This document shows positions 27,338 to 36,139 of a DNA stretch of 64,000 nucleotides, one piece after another; positions within the stretch are counted from its first letter, which is position 1, and the number at the start of each line of letters is the position of its first letter. The DNA is from UBA7957 sp965224675 (GTDB taxonomy: Bacteria; Pseudomonadota; Gammaproteobacteria; Granulosicoccales; Granulosicoccaceae): positions 62,001 to 126,000 of the forward strand of contig CBDDAA010000004.1 of the NCBI GenBank assembly GCA_965224675.1, read 5' to 3'. Both the position numbers and the translations under genes were made by a program. Under the pieces are notes generated by a model. The model made no database searches. It was not told the origin of the DNA and saw only the letters and a list, made by a program, of their open reading frames with translations.

Positions 27338-27607
27338 TTGGAAAAATTTTACACTAAAGGCACTAAAGGCACTAAAGGCACTAAAGCGGGTATACAAGCA
27401 GCCCATGCGACTAAAATCAGTGATCAACTTGCCTTCTTGAATGCAGCAGCAACGGTTGAAGATATGGATAAGCCCGGGTATCGCTTGCATGAATTGAAAG
27501 GCAAGTTAAAAGGTCATTGGGCGGTTGATGTATCGGGTAACTGGCGTATTGTATTTAGATTTAACGAGGGTAACGCATACGTTGTTAATTACGAGGACTA
27601 TCACTAA
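27338..27607 (+). CDS. higB: HigB-type toxin with altered N-terminus
   Basis: The core matches HigB/RelE ribosome-dependent mRNA nucleases: KAGIQAAHATKISDQLAFL, GYRLHELKGKLKGHWAVDV, NWRIVFRF and the end YVVNYEDYH. The family usually begins with about 12 more residues (I-x-SF-x-HKGL). Here the frame is blocked by a stop at 27296 and no ATG is available, so a TTG at 27338 is the only start. A run of 9-base repeats encodes KGTKGTKGTK where relatives have a short linker. The toxin may be weakened. Confidence 0.82.
   Translation: MEKFYTKGTKGTKGTKAGIQAAHATKISDQLAFLNAAATVEDMDKPGYRLHELKGKLKGHWAVDVSGNWRIVFRFNEGNAYVVNYEDYH
27353..27388 (+). repeat. 9-base tandem repeat inside higB
   Basis: ACTAAAGGC occurs three times in a row, followed by a degenerate fourth unit. 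The unit length keeps the frame (Thr-Lys-Gly). Confidence 0.9.
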
Positions 27608-27912
27608 TGACTCTACAACAACATAACCCACCACACCCCGGGGCATTAATCTATCGGACGTATTTAGAGTCGTTCAGTGAGGTTTCAGCGAATATGATTG
27701 CTGATCAGCTAGCGGTGGCCAGAAGTACATTTAACCGCCTGTTGAATGGGAAATCAGGGGTTTCCCCTGAGATGGCGATACGGCTATCAAAAGTGTTGGG
27801 TGGCTCGGCTGAAAGCTGGCTAACACTCCAGGAGAGTTTCGATCTATGGAATGCACGCCAATTAGTCGATACTAAAAATCTGCAACGTATCGACTTTACT
27901 AAAGTGGCTTAA
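27607..27912 (+). CDS. higA: HigA-type antitoxin
   Basis: This 101-residue XRE-family protein has the HigA signature N-terminus (HPGALIYRTYLES) and a helix-turn-helix (MIADQLAVARSTFNRLLNGKSGVSPEMAIRLSKVLGGSAESWLTLQ). The start overlaps the higB stop by one base. It neutralises HigB and represses the operon. Confidence 0.94.
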   Translation: MTLQQHNPPHPGALIYRTYLESFSEVSANMIADQLAVARSTFNRLLNGKSGVSPEMAIRLSKVLGGSAESWLTLQESFDLWNARQLVDTKNLQRIDFTKVA

Positions 27913-28010
27913 CAATTTGTCCACTCATTAGGGGGGTGTTCTCAATTGGAGAAGACCCATGAATGATGAATCAGCTGTTCAAATCGCTTTTTGCTGGTTT
28001 CAGAAAGATT

Positions 28011-28061
28011 AGTCTGCTTTCAGACTCATTTCCCGTTAGAATCAGTCTGGCGATTCAGACT
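28011..28061. promoter_or_regulatory. Tandem inverted repeats upstream of RHH/PIN operon
   Basis: AGTCTG-N4-CAGACT at 28011-28026 and AGTCTG-N6-CAGACT at 28044-28061 lie about 75-125 bases upstream of the antitoxin start. Two near-identical dyads spaced by about three helical turns look like an autoregulatory operator. Confidence 0.5.
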
Positions 28062-28136
28062 CATTCCGCGTTGTTCCGCGTTGGACAAGGCTGGCTATTG
28101 CAATCATTGAGATAATGCACTACGCTGTGGTTCATT

Positions 28137-28418
28137 ATGAAAAATCAAGTATACAGTTGGCGCTTGGATTCTGGTATGAAGTCTGCTCTGGAAGAGGCTG
28201 CGCGTAACAATGACACCACAATCTCTGGGTTATTAGAAGGCATTGTAGCCGATTGGTTGCATGCCCAGCCTTCCAACGTTGATGATTCTGAAGTGCAGCG
28301 GCAAATGCACCTTCTGGCCAGCAAATATGCCGGGAGTATAAAAGGCAGAGATCCGGACCGCGCAGAGAATGCCAAAGCACTCATTCGAGATAAGCTGATG
28401 CGCAAACGTGCAAGTTAA
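28137..28418 (+). CDS. Ribbon-helix-helix antitoxin
   Basis: This 93-residue protein has an RHH N-terminus (VYSWRLDSGMKSALEEAARNNDTTISGLLEGIVADWL). The C-terminal half is charged and probably binds the toxin. It overlaps the PIN gene by 11 bases, as usual in toxin-antitoxin pairs. Confidence 0.82.
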   Translation: MKNQVYSWRLDSGMKSALEEAARNNDTTISGLLEGIVADWLHAQPSNVDDSEVQRQMHLLASKYAGSIKGRDPDRAENAKALIRDKLMRKRAS

Positions 28419-28830
28419 GGGACTCATTGATACTGGAGCACTCCTGGCGTTTCTGGACTCCGATGATGCCTGGCATGGCCGCTGTGTAAAAGCATTTGCC
28501 GATCTCCGGCTACCCTTGGGCACATCAAGCGCCATACTCACCGAATTGTTTCATCTACTTGGAGATAACCCACGTGATGTCTCAGTGGCCTGGAAATTTA
28601 TACGATCTGACGCAATAACCCTATTACCAATATCAAATAACGATTTGCCTCGTCTTAACGAACTGATGAAACGCTATAAAGATCGACCGATGGATTTCGC
28701 AGATGCAACTTTAGTACTTCTTGCTGAGCGGGAGTCTGTAACCACCATCTTTTCAATCGATAACAATGACTTTGAAACTTATCGGATTCTCGGACGCAAA
28801 CGTTTCTCAATAGTTCCAGGCCGGGGCTAA
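28408..28830 (+). CDS. PIN-domain toxin
   Basis: This 140-residue PIN ribonuclease has GLIDTGALLAFLDSDDAWHGR (first acidic residue), TELFHLLG (second) and MDFADATLVLLAERESVTTIFSIDNNDFETYR (third and fourth). It starts at a GTG inside the antitoxin gene. This PIN subgroup pairs with RHH antitoxins. It is distinct from the VapC at 19.2 kb. Confidence 0.88.
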   Translation: MQVKGLIDTGALLAFLDSDDAWHGRCVKAFADLRLPLGTSSAILTELFHLLGDNPRDVSVAWKFIRSDAITLLPISNNDLPRLNELMKRYKDRPMDFADATLVLLAERESVTTIFSIDNNDFETYRILGRKRFSIVPGRG

Positions 28831-28983
28831 GTTAACTATGTAAATGTTATACGCTATCAGCTCGATGGTGGGGATATTGCTGTGGGATTCGGTCAGCATC
28901 GGGCATGATCTGTTACTAGTGGAAAATAACCGACTGGCCGCTTTGGAGGTACTGGTTCCGGCTATTGTATATTGCGAAGAGAA

Positions 28984-29121
28984 ATGACTGATTTAGATAC
29001 AGTGAACGCTGCAATTGAAAAATTTGGAAAACAAGAGACCTTTCGGGCGATTCAAGCAAACGACTCACCGGGATACATTCGAGGAATTTTTCAGCAAAAG
29101 CGTATTTTTGGGAAAGCCTAA
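28984..29121 (+). CDS. Possible small protein
   Basis: An ATG preceded by GAAGAGAA opens a 45-residue frame (MTDLDTVNAAIEKFGKQETF) ending in FGKA. The composition is protein-like, but it may be the end of a lost gene. Otherwise 28831-29140 shows nothing. Confidence 0.35.
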   Translation: MTDLDTVNAAIEKFGKQETFRAIQANDSPGYIRGIFQQKRIFGKA

Positions 29122-29140
29122 CTTGAAGTTATTGGTACAC

Positions 29141-29204
29141 AAAATGTTCAAAATATAAAAAATAAATGTTCGAATGAACAATAATATATTGTATTTGAAC
29201 ATTG
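29141..29204. promoter_or_regulatory. Candidate GlpR operator region of the glycerol operon
   Basis: Repeated half-sites ATGTTC (29144-29149) and TGTTCGAATGAACA (29167-29180), plus an inverted half-site TTGAACAT (29195-29202), lie about 90-150 bases before the binding-protein gene. They resemble the ATGTTCG / CGAACAT half-sites of the E. coli GlpR operator. A DeoR-type GlpR is encoded in the operon, so autoregulation is likely. Confidence 0.6.
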
Positions 29205-29289
29205 CTGTTGTTAGCATCAAGACGCATTATAAAAAAAGGTGGATTCAACACTGAATTCATTTCAAGAAATATCCGGAGGTACTTATTCA

Positions 29290-31023
29290 ATGAATATCAA
29301 AATTGCGCTCGTGCTTGGCGCTTTGGTGTTTTCATCCCAAAGTGTTTATGCAGGAACAGCAGAAGCTGAAAAATGGATAAACGATGAGTTTCAACCATCG
29401 ACTCTATCCAAAGCAGATCAGATGGCAGAGATGGAGTGGTTTATCAAAGCTGCCGAGCCCTTTAAGGGGATGGAGATTAATGTTCTATCTGAAACGATTC
29501 CTACGCACGAATATGAATCGAAAACACTGACCAAAGCCTTTGAAGAAATTACCGGAATTAAGGTAAATCATCAATTACTGGGAGAGGGTGATGTTGTGCA
29601 GGCGGTGCAAACCCAGATGCAGACAAAACGTAACCTCTACGATGCCTATGTGAATGACTCGGATTTGATAGGCACGCATTCACGCTTGCAATTGGCCGTT
29701 AATCTTACCGATTGGATGGCAGGCGAAGGTAAGGACGTTACCAACCCAGGGCTGGATTTGGATGATTTTATGGGTATCTCGTTTACCACAGGTCCAGATG
29801 GAAAGCTCTATCAACTACCTGACCAGCAATTTGCCAATTTGTATTGGTTTCGTTATGACTGGTTCCAAAAACCCGAGCTACAGGAGAAGTTTAAAGCAAA
29901 GTATGGTTATGACTTGGGGGTGCCGGTTAACTGGTCCGCCTATGAGGACATAGCTGAGTTCTTTTCCAAAGATGTTAAGGAGATTGATGGCACTCAAGTC
30001 TATGGTCATATGGATTATGGCAAACGCGCACCTGACCTGGGTTGGCGTATGACCGATGCCTGGTTGTCTATGGCAGGCGCGGGTAGCCAAGGTTTGCCAA
30101 ACGGGCGGCCTGTTGATGAGTGGGGCATTCGTATGGAGGAGGGCTCCTGTAATCCGGTAGGGTCTTCAGTATCACGAGGTGGTGCCGCAAACGCACCTGC
30201 TGCAGTGTATGCCATTCGTAAATGGGATGAGTGGTTGCGCCAATATGCACCCCCAGGTGCGGCAAACTATGATTTCTATCAATCGCTGCCTGCATTATCC
30301 CAAGGTAATGTTGCTCAACAGATTTTCTGGTACACAGCATTCACCTCTTCCATGGTTGCGCCCAAAAGTGAAGGTAACAACACGGTTGATGATGATGGTA
30401 TGCCGCAATGGCGTATGGCGCCGTCACCCCACGGCCCTTATTGGGAAGAAGGACAGAAATTGGGTTATCAGGATGCCGGTTCCTGGACTTTATTTAAATC
30501 CACGCCGGTTGATCGTCGCAAAGCGGCTTGGCTGTTTGCTCAATTCGCGGTTTCAAAAACAGTCTCTCTGAAGAAAACCCATGTGGGACTGACACCTATC
30601 CGCGATAGTGATATTCGTCACGAATCTTTTACCGAAAGAGCACCGAAACTGGGTGGTTTAGTGGAGTTTTATCGTTCCCCGGACCGGGTTCGATGGACGC
30701 CAACGGGCATTAATGTGCCGGATTATCCAAAACTTGCGCAGATCTGGTGGCAACAAATTGGTGATGTGAATTCGGGTGTATTTACTGCTCAAGAAGCTAT
30801 GGATCGACTCGCTGGAGAAATGGATACAACGATGGCACGTATGCAGGCAGCCGATGAAAAGGCCAATGTATACGGTGGCTGTGGTCCGCGCCTTAACGAA
30901 GAAAAAGATCCATCCTTCTGGCTTAATCAACCTGGATCACCAAAAGCCAAACTTGAGAATGAGAAACCTCAGGGACAAACTATCAGTTACGATGAGTTAA
31001 TCAAGCAATGGGCGGCAAACTGA
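29290..31023 (+). CDS. glpV: Glycerol ABC transporter substrate-binding protein
   Basis: This 577-residue extracytoplasmic solute-binding protein has the signal peptide MNIKIALVLGALVFSSQSVYA. The start at 29290 is chosen because GGAGGT precedes it by 9 bases and the signal begins there. The large size and the conserved stretches (TIPTHEYESKTLTKAFEEITG; AGSWTLFKSTPVDRRKAAWLFAQF) fit the GlpV binding protein of the GlpSTPQUV glycerol importer. It is the first gene of the operon and is followed by a stable hairpin. Confidence 0.88.
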   Translation: MNIKIALVLGALVFSSQSVYAGTAEAEKWINDEFQPSTLSKADQMAEMEWFIKAAEPFKGMEINVLSETIPTHEYESKTLTKAFEEITGIKVNHQLLGEGDVVQAVQTQMQTKRNLYDAYVNDSDLIGTHSRLQLAVNLTDWMAGEGKDVTNPGLDLDDFMGISFTTGPDGKLYQLPDQQFANLYWFRYDWFQKPELQEKFKAKYGYDLGVPVNWSAYEDIAEFFSKDVKEIDGTQVYGHMDYGKRAPDLGWRMTDAWLSMAGAGSQGLPNGRPVDEWGIRMEEGSCNPVGSSVSRGGAANAPAAVYAIRKWDEWLRQYAPPGAANYDFYQSLPALSQGNVAQQIFWYTAFTSSMVAPKSEGNNTVDDDGMPQWRMAPSPHGPYWEEGQKLGYQDAGSWTLFKSTPVDRRKAAWLFAQFAVSKTVSLKKTHVGLTPIRDSDIRHESFTERAPKLGGLVEFYRSPDRVRWTPTGINVPDYPKLAQIWWQQIGDVNSGVFTAQEAMDRLAGEMDTTMARMQAADEKANVYGGCGPRLNEEKDPSFWLNQPGSPKAKLENEKPQGQTISYDELIKQWAAN

Positions 31024-31063
31024 GTCTGCGTAGTTAGAGACTTTCGACACCGTTTGTTTTTTT

Positions 31064-31098
31064 AATAGCGGCCACTGCAAGAAAGGGTGGTCGCTATT
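31064..31098 (+). other. Stable hairpin after the binding-protein gene
   Basis: AATAGCGGCCAC and GTGGTCGCTATT pair over 12 bp with one G-U and an 11-base loop. No T-tract follows. Such structures after binding-protein genes often protect upstream mRNA and give excess binding protein. Confidence 0.6.
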
Positions 31099-31145
31099 GT
31101 ATAAGCCCGGGTCCAAGTCATCTCGCATGATAAATTATAAACTAT

Positions 31146-31958
31146 ATGGATATAAACACAGCTTTATGTGAAGAGCTGGCTGAGCGACAAAAGCAAATCC
31201 TGGACTATGCACGAACTCAGGGTGAAGTTTTGGTTGAACCTTTGGCAGAGGCGTTTCAAGTAACACCTCAAACCATTCGGCGTGATCTTAAGTTACTGTG
31301 TGATATGCACCTGTTGCAGCGTGTACACGGTGGCGCCATTTTGCATGACGGCGTTGCCAATATGGGCTATGAGGCGCGTCGCCGGTTGATGGTCGAAGAA
31401 AAAGCAGAAATTGCAGAGCTGGCTGCGCAAATTGTACCCAATGATTCCTCGTTGTTCGTCAATATAGGAACAACAACTGAAGCTGTAGCCTACCAGCTTT
31501 CCAAACATGCCGGGTTGCTGGTGATTACTAACAATATTAATGTTATTAATGCAATGCGTCATAACGAAACAATACAGCTTATGACAGCGGGTGGTACGGT
31601 TCGCAGGGAAGATGGCGGTATCGTCGGCGATAGTACCAGTGATTTTATTGCACAATTTAAAGTGGATTATGCAATTTTGGGTGTATCCGCAATAGAGGAA
31701 GATGGCTCACTGCTTGATTTTGATTCACGTGAGGTACGGGTCGCGCAAACGATGATTGCCAACGCAAGAGAAGTCATCCTGGTGGCGGATACCATGAAAT
31801 TTGAACGCAATGCTCCCATTCGAATTGGCAATATATCGCAGGTGGATTATCTGGTTACCAATAACTGCCCGTCGAACCTGTTTTTGGATCATTGTGATCA
31901 CAATGGCGTGACGGTTATCATGCCAGACAGATACAAAGTGAGGAAAGGCTCAGATTAA
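31146..31958 (+). CDS. glpR: DeoR-family repressor GlpR
   Basis: This 270-residue protein has a DeoR winged helix (RQKQILDYARTQGEVLVEPLAEAFQVTPQTIRRDLKLL) and an effector domain of the sugar-phosphate-sensing type (NIGTTTEAVAYQL; GGTVRREDGGIVGD; VILVADTMKFERNAPIRIG). GlpR responds to glycerol 3-phosphate and represses glp genes. Its position between the binding protein and glpS is unusual but supports this assignment. Likely target sites lie at 29141-29204. Confidence 0.92.
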   Translation: MDINTALCEELAERQKQILDYARTQGEVLVEPLAEAFQVTPQTIRRDLKLLCDMHLLQRVHGGAILHDGVANMGYEARRRLMVEEKAEIAELAAQIVPNDSSLFVNIGTTTEAVAYQLSKHAGLLVITNNINVINAMRHNETIQLMTAGGTVRREDGGIVGDSTSDFIAQFKVDYAILGVSAIEEDGSLLDFDSREVRVAQTMIANAREVILVADTMKFERNAPIRIGNISQVDYLVTNNCPSNLFLDHCDHNGVTVIMPDRYKVRKGSD

Positions 31959-31971
31959 TAAATATCATTAA

Positions 31972-33036
31972 ATGACACTGGAACTCAAAAATATCAGCAA
32001 GCACGTTGGTGCTGAAACACACATTCATGATACCAGCCTGAAGTTACAGGAAGGTGCTTTTAATATTTTATTGGGCACCACTTTATCAGGAAAAACCACA
32101 CTTATGAGAATAATGGCTGGCCTGGAAAAGCCAAGCCATGGTGAAGTCTGGTTTGATGGACAGAATGTTACGGGTCAGGCGGTGCAGCAACGCAATGTGG
32201 CTTTCGTCTATCAGCAGTTTATCAATTATCCCAACTATACTGTATTTGAGAATGTAGCTTCTCCACTGCGTGTATTGGGTAAAAATAAAACTGAAATTAA
32301 AAACGCGGTCAATAAAGTGACCGACTTGTTAAAATTGACGCCTTTTCTAAAACGCATGCCTGACGAATTGTCTGGCGGTCAGCAGCAACGGCTTGCATTG
32401 GCCAGAGCTTTAGTCAAAGAAGCCAAACTCGTTCTATTGGATGAGCCTTTGGCTAATCTGGATTATAAACTGCGTGAAGAACTGCGTGAAGAACTTCCCA
32501 AACTCTTTGCAGCGACAGGTGCAACCGTTATTTATGCCAGCAGTGAGCCAGGCGAAGCACTGTTGCTTGGTGGATACACGGCGGCGTTGCACGAAGGTAG
32601 TGTGGTTCAGTTTGGTGTCACATCTGAACTGTACCAGCAGCCGACAACCCTAAAGTGTGCAAAGGTTTTTTCAGAGCCTCCCATCAATACAATTCAAGTG
32701 CGTAAACTGGGTGATAGAATTCACTTAAATGATAGCGTTCAATGGCATATGAAAACACGGGTAGAGTCTCTATTAGACGGTGAGTATACACTGGGTGTCA
32801 GACCTCACCACTTCAATTTGCAAGCACGTGATCAATTTTCTGTGCCCATTACGGGCAGTGTTGCCATTAGCGAAATTAGTGGTTCTGAGAGCATCGTACA
32901 TATCAACATTGGACAACATATGTGGTGTTCGCACAACCCAGGGGTGCAGCAACTTGATATCGGTGCAGAGGTGGAATTTTATATTCAGACTGATCGTTGT
33001 CTGTTGTTTGATGCGAACGGACAACGGGTGATGTAA
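31972..33036 (+). CDS. glpS: Glycerol ABC transporter ATPase GlpS
   Basis: This 354-residue ATPase has the signature LSGGQQQRLALARALV, Walker B LVLLDEPLANLD and a C-terminal TOBE-like region. Walker A reads GTTLSGKTT, with Leu where the usual second glycine stands; GlpS proteins commonly carry this variation. It would form a heterodimer with GlpT. The stop overlaps the glpT start by one base. Confidence 0.9.
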   Translation: MTLELKNISKHVGAETHIHDTSLKLQEGAFNILLGTTLSGKTTLMRIMAGLEKPSHGEVWFDGQNVTGQAVQQRNVAFVYQQFINYPNYTVFENVASPLRVLGKNKTEIKNAVNKVTDLLKLTPFLKRMPDELSGGQQQRLALARALVKEAKLVLLDEPLANLDYKLREELREELPKLFAATGATVIYASSEPGEALLLGGYTAALHEGSVVQFGVTSELYQQPTTLKCAKVFSEPPINTIQVRKLGDRIHLNDSVQWHMKTRVESLLDGEYTLGVRPHHFNLQARDQFSVPITGSVAISEISGSESIVHINIGQHMWCSHNPGVQQLDIGAEVEFYIQTDRCLLFDANGQRVM

Positions 33037-34115
33037 TGGCTAGAATAGCACTCGAAAATATTCGTCACAGCTATATGAGCAATCCTCAGACTGACAGTGA
33101 CTGGGCACTGAAAAACATGAGTATGACCTGGGAGGATGGTAGTGCATACGCATTGCTGGGTTCTTCGGGCTGTGGCAAAACCACGTTGCTTAATATTATT
33201 TCCGGTTTGCTTGAACCCAGCCAGGGCACAGTTACCTATGATTCTAAAAATGTAGCAGGCATGACCCCGGTGCAGCGAAATATTGCTCAGGTTTTTCAAT
33301 TCCCCGTTGTTTACGACACGATGACCGTATACGGAAATCTTGCTTTCCCGTTAAGAAACCGTGGCATGTCATCCACCAAAATAGATACCAAGGTTCGGGA
33401 AATTGCAGCAATGCTCGATTTGGGGGATTTGCTGAAAAAAAGAGCCGCAGGTTTGACCGCAGATGAGAAACAGAAAATATCGTTGGGGCGGGGGTTGGTC
33501 AGATCAGATGTTAATGTCATTATGTTCGATGAGCCACTGACGGTCATTGATCCACATCTAAAACGGCAATTACGCTCTAAGCTCAAGGAATTACATCAGC
33601 AGGTTGGTGCGACCATGATTTACGTGACCCACGACCAGACCGAAGCGCTGACTTTCGCCGATCATGTGGTTGTAATGCAGGAAGGTGAGGTTGTACAAAT
33701 GGGAACCCCGGTAGAATTGTTTGAAAAACCACTGCATACGTTTGTCGGGCACTTTATTGGTTCACCCGGCATGAACGTATTACCTTGCAATATAAATGCA
33801 GGTTCAGTTATTTTTGCCGGGAACAAAATAGAAACGCATCATAAACGACTGCCACTCAAAACAGATGGCAAACTGGAATTAGGGATACGCCCCGAGTTTA
33901 TCCGCTTTGCCGATAGCGGAATCGCGGTGGAAATAAGCAAGATTACGGACATCGGGCGATTCAGGATCGTTGAAACTGCTCATCAAAATCATTCAATCAA
34001 ATTGATTGTCCCGGAAGGCGAGGCAATACCTTCTGATTCCGCCTGCATCGTTTTCGCCCCCGACAAAACCCATCTATATATTGACAGTTGGCTTGATTCT
34101 GCCGGAGTTGACTAA
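33036..34115 (+). CDS. glpT: Glycerol ABC transporter ATPase GlpT
   Basis: This 359-residue ATPase has a regular Walker A (GSSGCGKTTLL), Walker B (VIMFDEPLTVIDP) and H-loop (YVTHDQTEALTFADHVVVMQ), but a degenerate signature motif LTADEKQKISLGRGL instead of LSGGQ. The degenerate signature and the pairing with GlpS suggest an asymmetric dimer with one canonical catalytic site. This is the ABC subunit GlpT, not the E. coli glycerol-3-phosphate antiporter of the same name. The stop overlaps the glpP start. Confidence 0.9.
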   Translation: MARIALENIRHSYMSNPQTDSDWALKNMSMTWEDGSAYALLGSSGCGKTTLLNIISGLLEPSQGTVTYDSKNVAGMTPVQRNIAQVFQFPVVYDTMTVYGNLAFPLRNRGMSSTKIDTKVREIAAMLDLGDLLKKRAAGLTADEKQKISLGRGLVRSDVNVIMFDEPLTVIDPHLKRQLRSKLKELHQQVGATMIYVTHDQTEALTFADHVVVMQEGEVVQMGTPVELFEKPLHTFVGHFIGSPGMNVLPCNINAGSVIFAGNKIETHHKRLPLKTDGKLELGIRPEFIRFADSGIAVEISKITDIGRFRIVETAHQNHSIKLIVPEGEAIPSDSACIVFAPDKTHLYIDSWLDSAGVD

Positions 34116-34978
34116 TGATTAGCAAATCGCAAAATCAAAAAGCCTGGTTTCTGGTGGTGCCTGTCGTGGCATTGGTTGCTTTTAATGCGCTCATTCCGCT
34201 GATGACTGTGGTCAATTATTCAGTGCAGGAAACATTTGGTGATAACGTGTTTTTTTGGGAAGGGGTCAAATGGTTTGAGCAGGTACTGCTTTCAGAACGG
34301 TTTCATGCATCGCTTCTCCGGCAAATCAGCTTCACCTCAATTATATTGATTATCGAAATTCCTTTAGGTGTCATAATTGCATTATCAATGCCGAAAAAAG
34401 GTATTTGGCTGTCCATATGCTTGGTATTAATGGCACTGCCACTTTTAATTCCGTGGAATGTTGTAGGAGCGATGTGGAACATTTTTGCTTTGCCAGATAT
34501 TGGCTTATTAGGGCGAACACTAAATGCCATCGGCTTTGACTATAATTTTACCCGCAACCCGACGGCCGCCTGGGTAACCGTTGTATTGATGGACGTTTGG
34601 CACTGGACCTCACTGGTCGTATTACTGGCTTACGCGGGTCTAAGTTCTATTCCTGATGCCTACTTTCAGGCTGCAAGAATAGACGGTGCCAGTAAATGGG
34701 CAATTTTTCGATATATTCAGTTACCCAAAATGAAACATGTGCTCACAATTGCAATACTACTGCGATTTATGGACAGTTTTATGATCTACACAGAACCGTT
34801 TGTATTGACAGGAGGTGGGCCAGGAAATTCAACTACATTTCTCTCTATTGATCTGGTAAAAATTGCCCTGGGGCAGTTTGATCTTGGCCCTGCAGCTGCG
34901 ATGTCGTTGATCTATTTTCTTATTATACTACTGGTGAGTTGGTTGTTTTATACACTGACTATGCGTGACGAGGCATGA
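34115..34978 (+). CDS. glpP: Glycerol ABC transporter permease GlpP
   Basis: This 287-residue permease of the MalF-like class has six membrane helices and an EAA-type cytoplasmic loop (YFQAARIDGASKWAIFRYIQLPKMKHVL). It overlaps glpT by one base and glpQ by four. Confidence 0.92.
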   Translation: MISKSQNQKAWFLVVPVVALVAFNALIPLMTVVNYSVQETFGDNVFFWEGVKWFEQVLLSERFHASLLRQISFTSIILIIEIPLGVIIALSMPKKGIWLSICLVLMALPLLIPWNVVGAMWNIFALPDIGLLGRTLNAIGFDYNFTRNPTAAWVTVVLMDVWHWTSLVVLLAYAGLSSIPDAYFQAARIDGASKWAIFRYIQLPKMKHVLTIAILLRFMDSFMIYTEPFVLTGGGPGNSTTFLSIDLVKIALGQFDLGPAAAMSLIYFLIILLVSWLFYTLTMRDEA

Positions 34979-35781
34979 CAATGAAAAAAATGAGATGGCT
35001 CGTACCTACTCTGTATATTATCTTCATGTTGCTACCGATATACTGGTTGCTCAACATGTCGTTTAAAACAACCAATGAAATCCTGGGTACATTTTCCTTG
35101 TGGCCGCGACAGTTTACACTCGAAAACTATGTCACCATCTTTACTGATCCGACTTGGTATAACGGTTACTTCAACTCATTGATTTACGTTTCCATTAATA
35201 CGGTGATTGTAATAATCGTTGCTTTGCCGGCGGCTTATGCGTTCTCTCGATATAACTTTCTTGGTGACAAGCATCTGTTTTTCTGGTTATTAACCAATCG
35301 TATGGCGCCTCCGGCCGTATTTGCACTACCATTTTTTCAACTGTATTCAGCGGTTGGTTTGTTTGATACCCATTGGGCAGTAGCCCTGGCACATTGCCTG
35401 TTTAATATTCCTTTGGCAGTATGGATTTTAGAAGGGTTTATGTCTGGAGTGCCAAGAGAGCTGGATGAAACAGCATATGTTGATGGTTATTCATTCCCAC
35501 GTTTTTTTAGCAAAATATTTATCCCCTCAATTACTGCAGGTGTAGGCGTCGCAGCCTTTTTCTGCTTTATGTTTTCCTGGGTGGAATTATTGCTGGCGAA
35601 GACACTCACTTCGGTGGCTGCCAAGCCAATCGCCGCGACGATGACTCGCACAGCCAGCTCTTCAGGCTACGAATTGGGGTTGCTCGCTGCTGCCGGTGCG
35701 CTGACTATTATTCCAGGTGCCATTGTTATCTGGTTTGTGCGTAATTATATTGCCAAAGGTTTTGCGCTGGGTCGAATATGA
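34975..35781 (+). CDS. glpQ: Glycerol ABC transporter permease GlpQ
   Basis: This 268-residue permease of the MalG-like class has six membrane helices and an EAA loop (ELDETAYVDGYSFPRFFSKIFIPSI). It ends with KGFALGRI, typical of this class. It would pair with GlpP to form the channel. It is not the E. coli GlpQ phosphodiesterase. Confidence 0.92.
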   Translation: MTMKKMRWLVPTLYIIFMLLPIYWLLNMSFKTTNEILGTFSLWPRQFTLENYVTIFTDPTWYNGYFNSLIYVSINTVIVIIVALPAAYAFSRYNFLGDKHLFFWLLTNRMAPPAVFALPFFQLYSAVGLFDTHWAVALAHCLFNIPLAVWILEGFMSGVPRELDETAYVDGYSFPRFFSKIFIPSITAGVGVAAFFCFMFSWVELLLAKTLTSVAAKPIAATMTRTASSSGYELGLLAAAGALTIIPGAIVIWFVRNYIAKGFALGRI

Positions 35782-35791
35782 GGGCTTATTC

Positions 35792-36076
35792 ATGATTGGT
35801 TTATCCTGGATGGCGTGGACCTGGCCGACAGCGGCATTTTTTCTGTTTATTCTTCTGGCGCTGTTGGTAATGAGCGCTTGGGAATATAAGGATCCGGGAG
35901 GCGGTCCAAGACACGGTGTTCTTGGGTTGGATACGACACGCGGTGATCGATTGTTTATCAGTATTCTGGGAAGTGCTTTTATTCACTTGGGCTGGTTGGC
36001 AGTGATGGGTACTCCACTGTGGGGTGCGCTTGTTATTTCTATTCTATTCTTTATTGCAGTATTCAATTGGGTGTGA
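35792..36076 (+). CDS. glpU: DUF2160 small membrane protein (GlpU)
   Basis: This 94-residue protein has three hydrophobic segments separated by the conserved WEYKDPGGGPRHGVLGLDTTRGDRLFISIL. This is the DUF2160 family that accompanies GlpSTPQ-type transporters and is named GlpU in rhizobia. The start at 35792 is preferred over an upstream in-frame start inside glpQ. Its role in transport is not defined. Confidence 0.87.
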   Translation: MIGLSWMAWTWPTAAFFLFILLALLVMSAWEYKDPGGGPRHGVLGLDTTRGDRLFISILGSAFIHLGWLAVMGTPLWGALVISILFFIAVFNWV

Positions 36077-36139
36077 ATTTCACGTGGATTTGTCGCCGTG
36101 ATGGAGAGTCCATTCTTGGGACAGGTAAAACTAAATACA

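Noticed and set aside
27215..27490. Minus-strand 91-codon frame over higB
   Set aside because: Its Phe-Ser-Ala repeats come from the 9-base repeat read on the wrong strand.
19180..29120. Possible integron cassette array (many toxin-antitoxin pairs and small genes)
   Set aside because: No attC-like sites with paired GTTRRRY/RYYYAAC cores were seen, genes point in both directions, and the tyrosine recombinase lacks an evident IntI-specific insert.
31064..31098. Hairpin after the binding-protein gene as a terminator
   Set aside because: No T-tract follows on either strand, and downstream genes clearly belong to the same operon.
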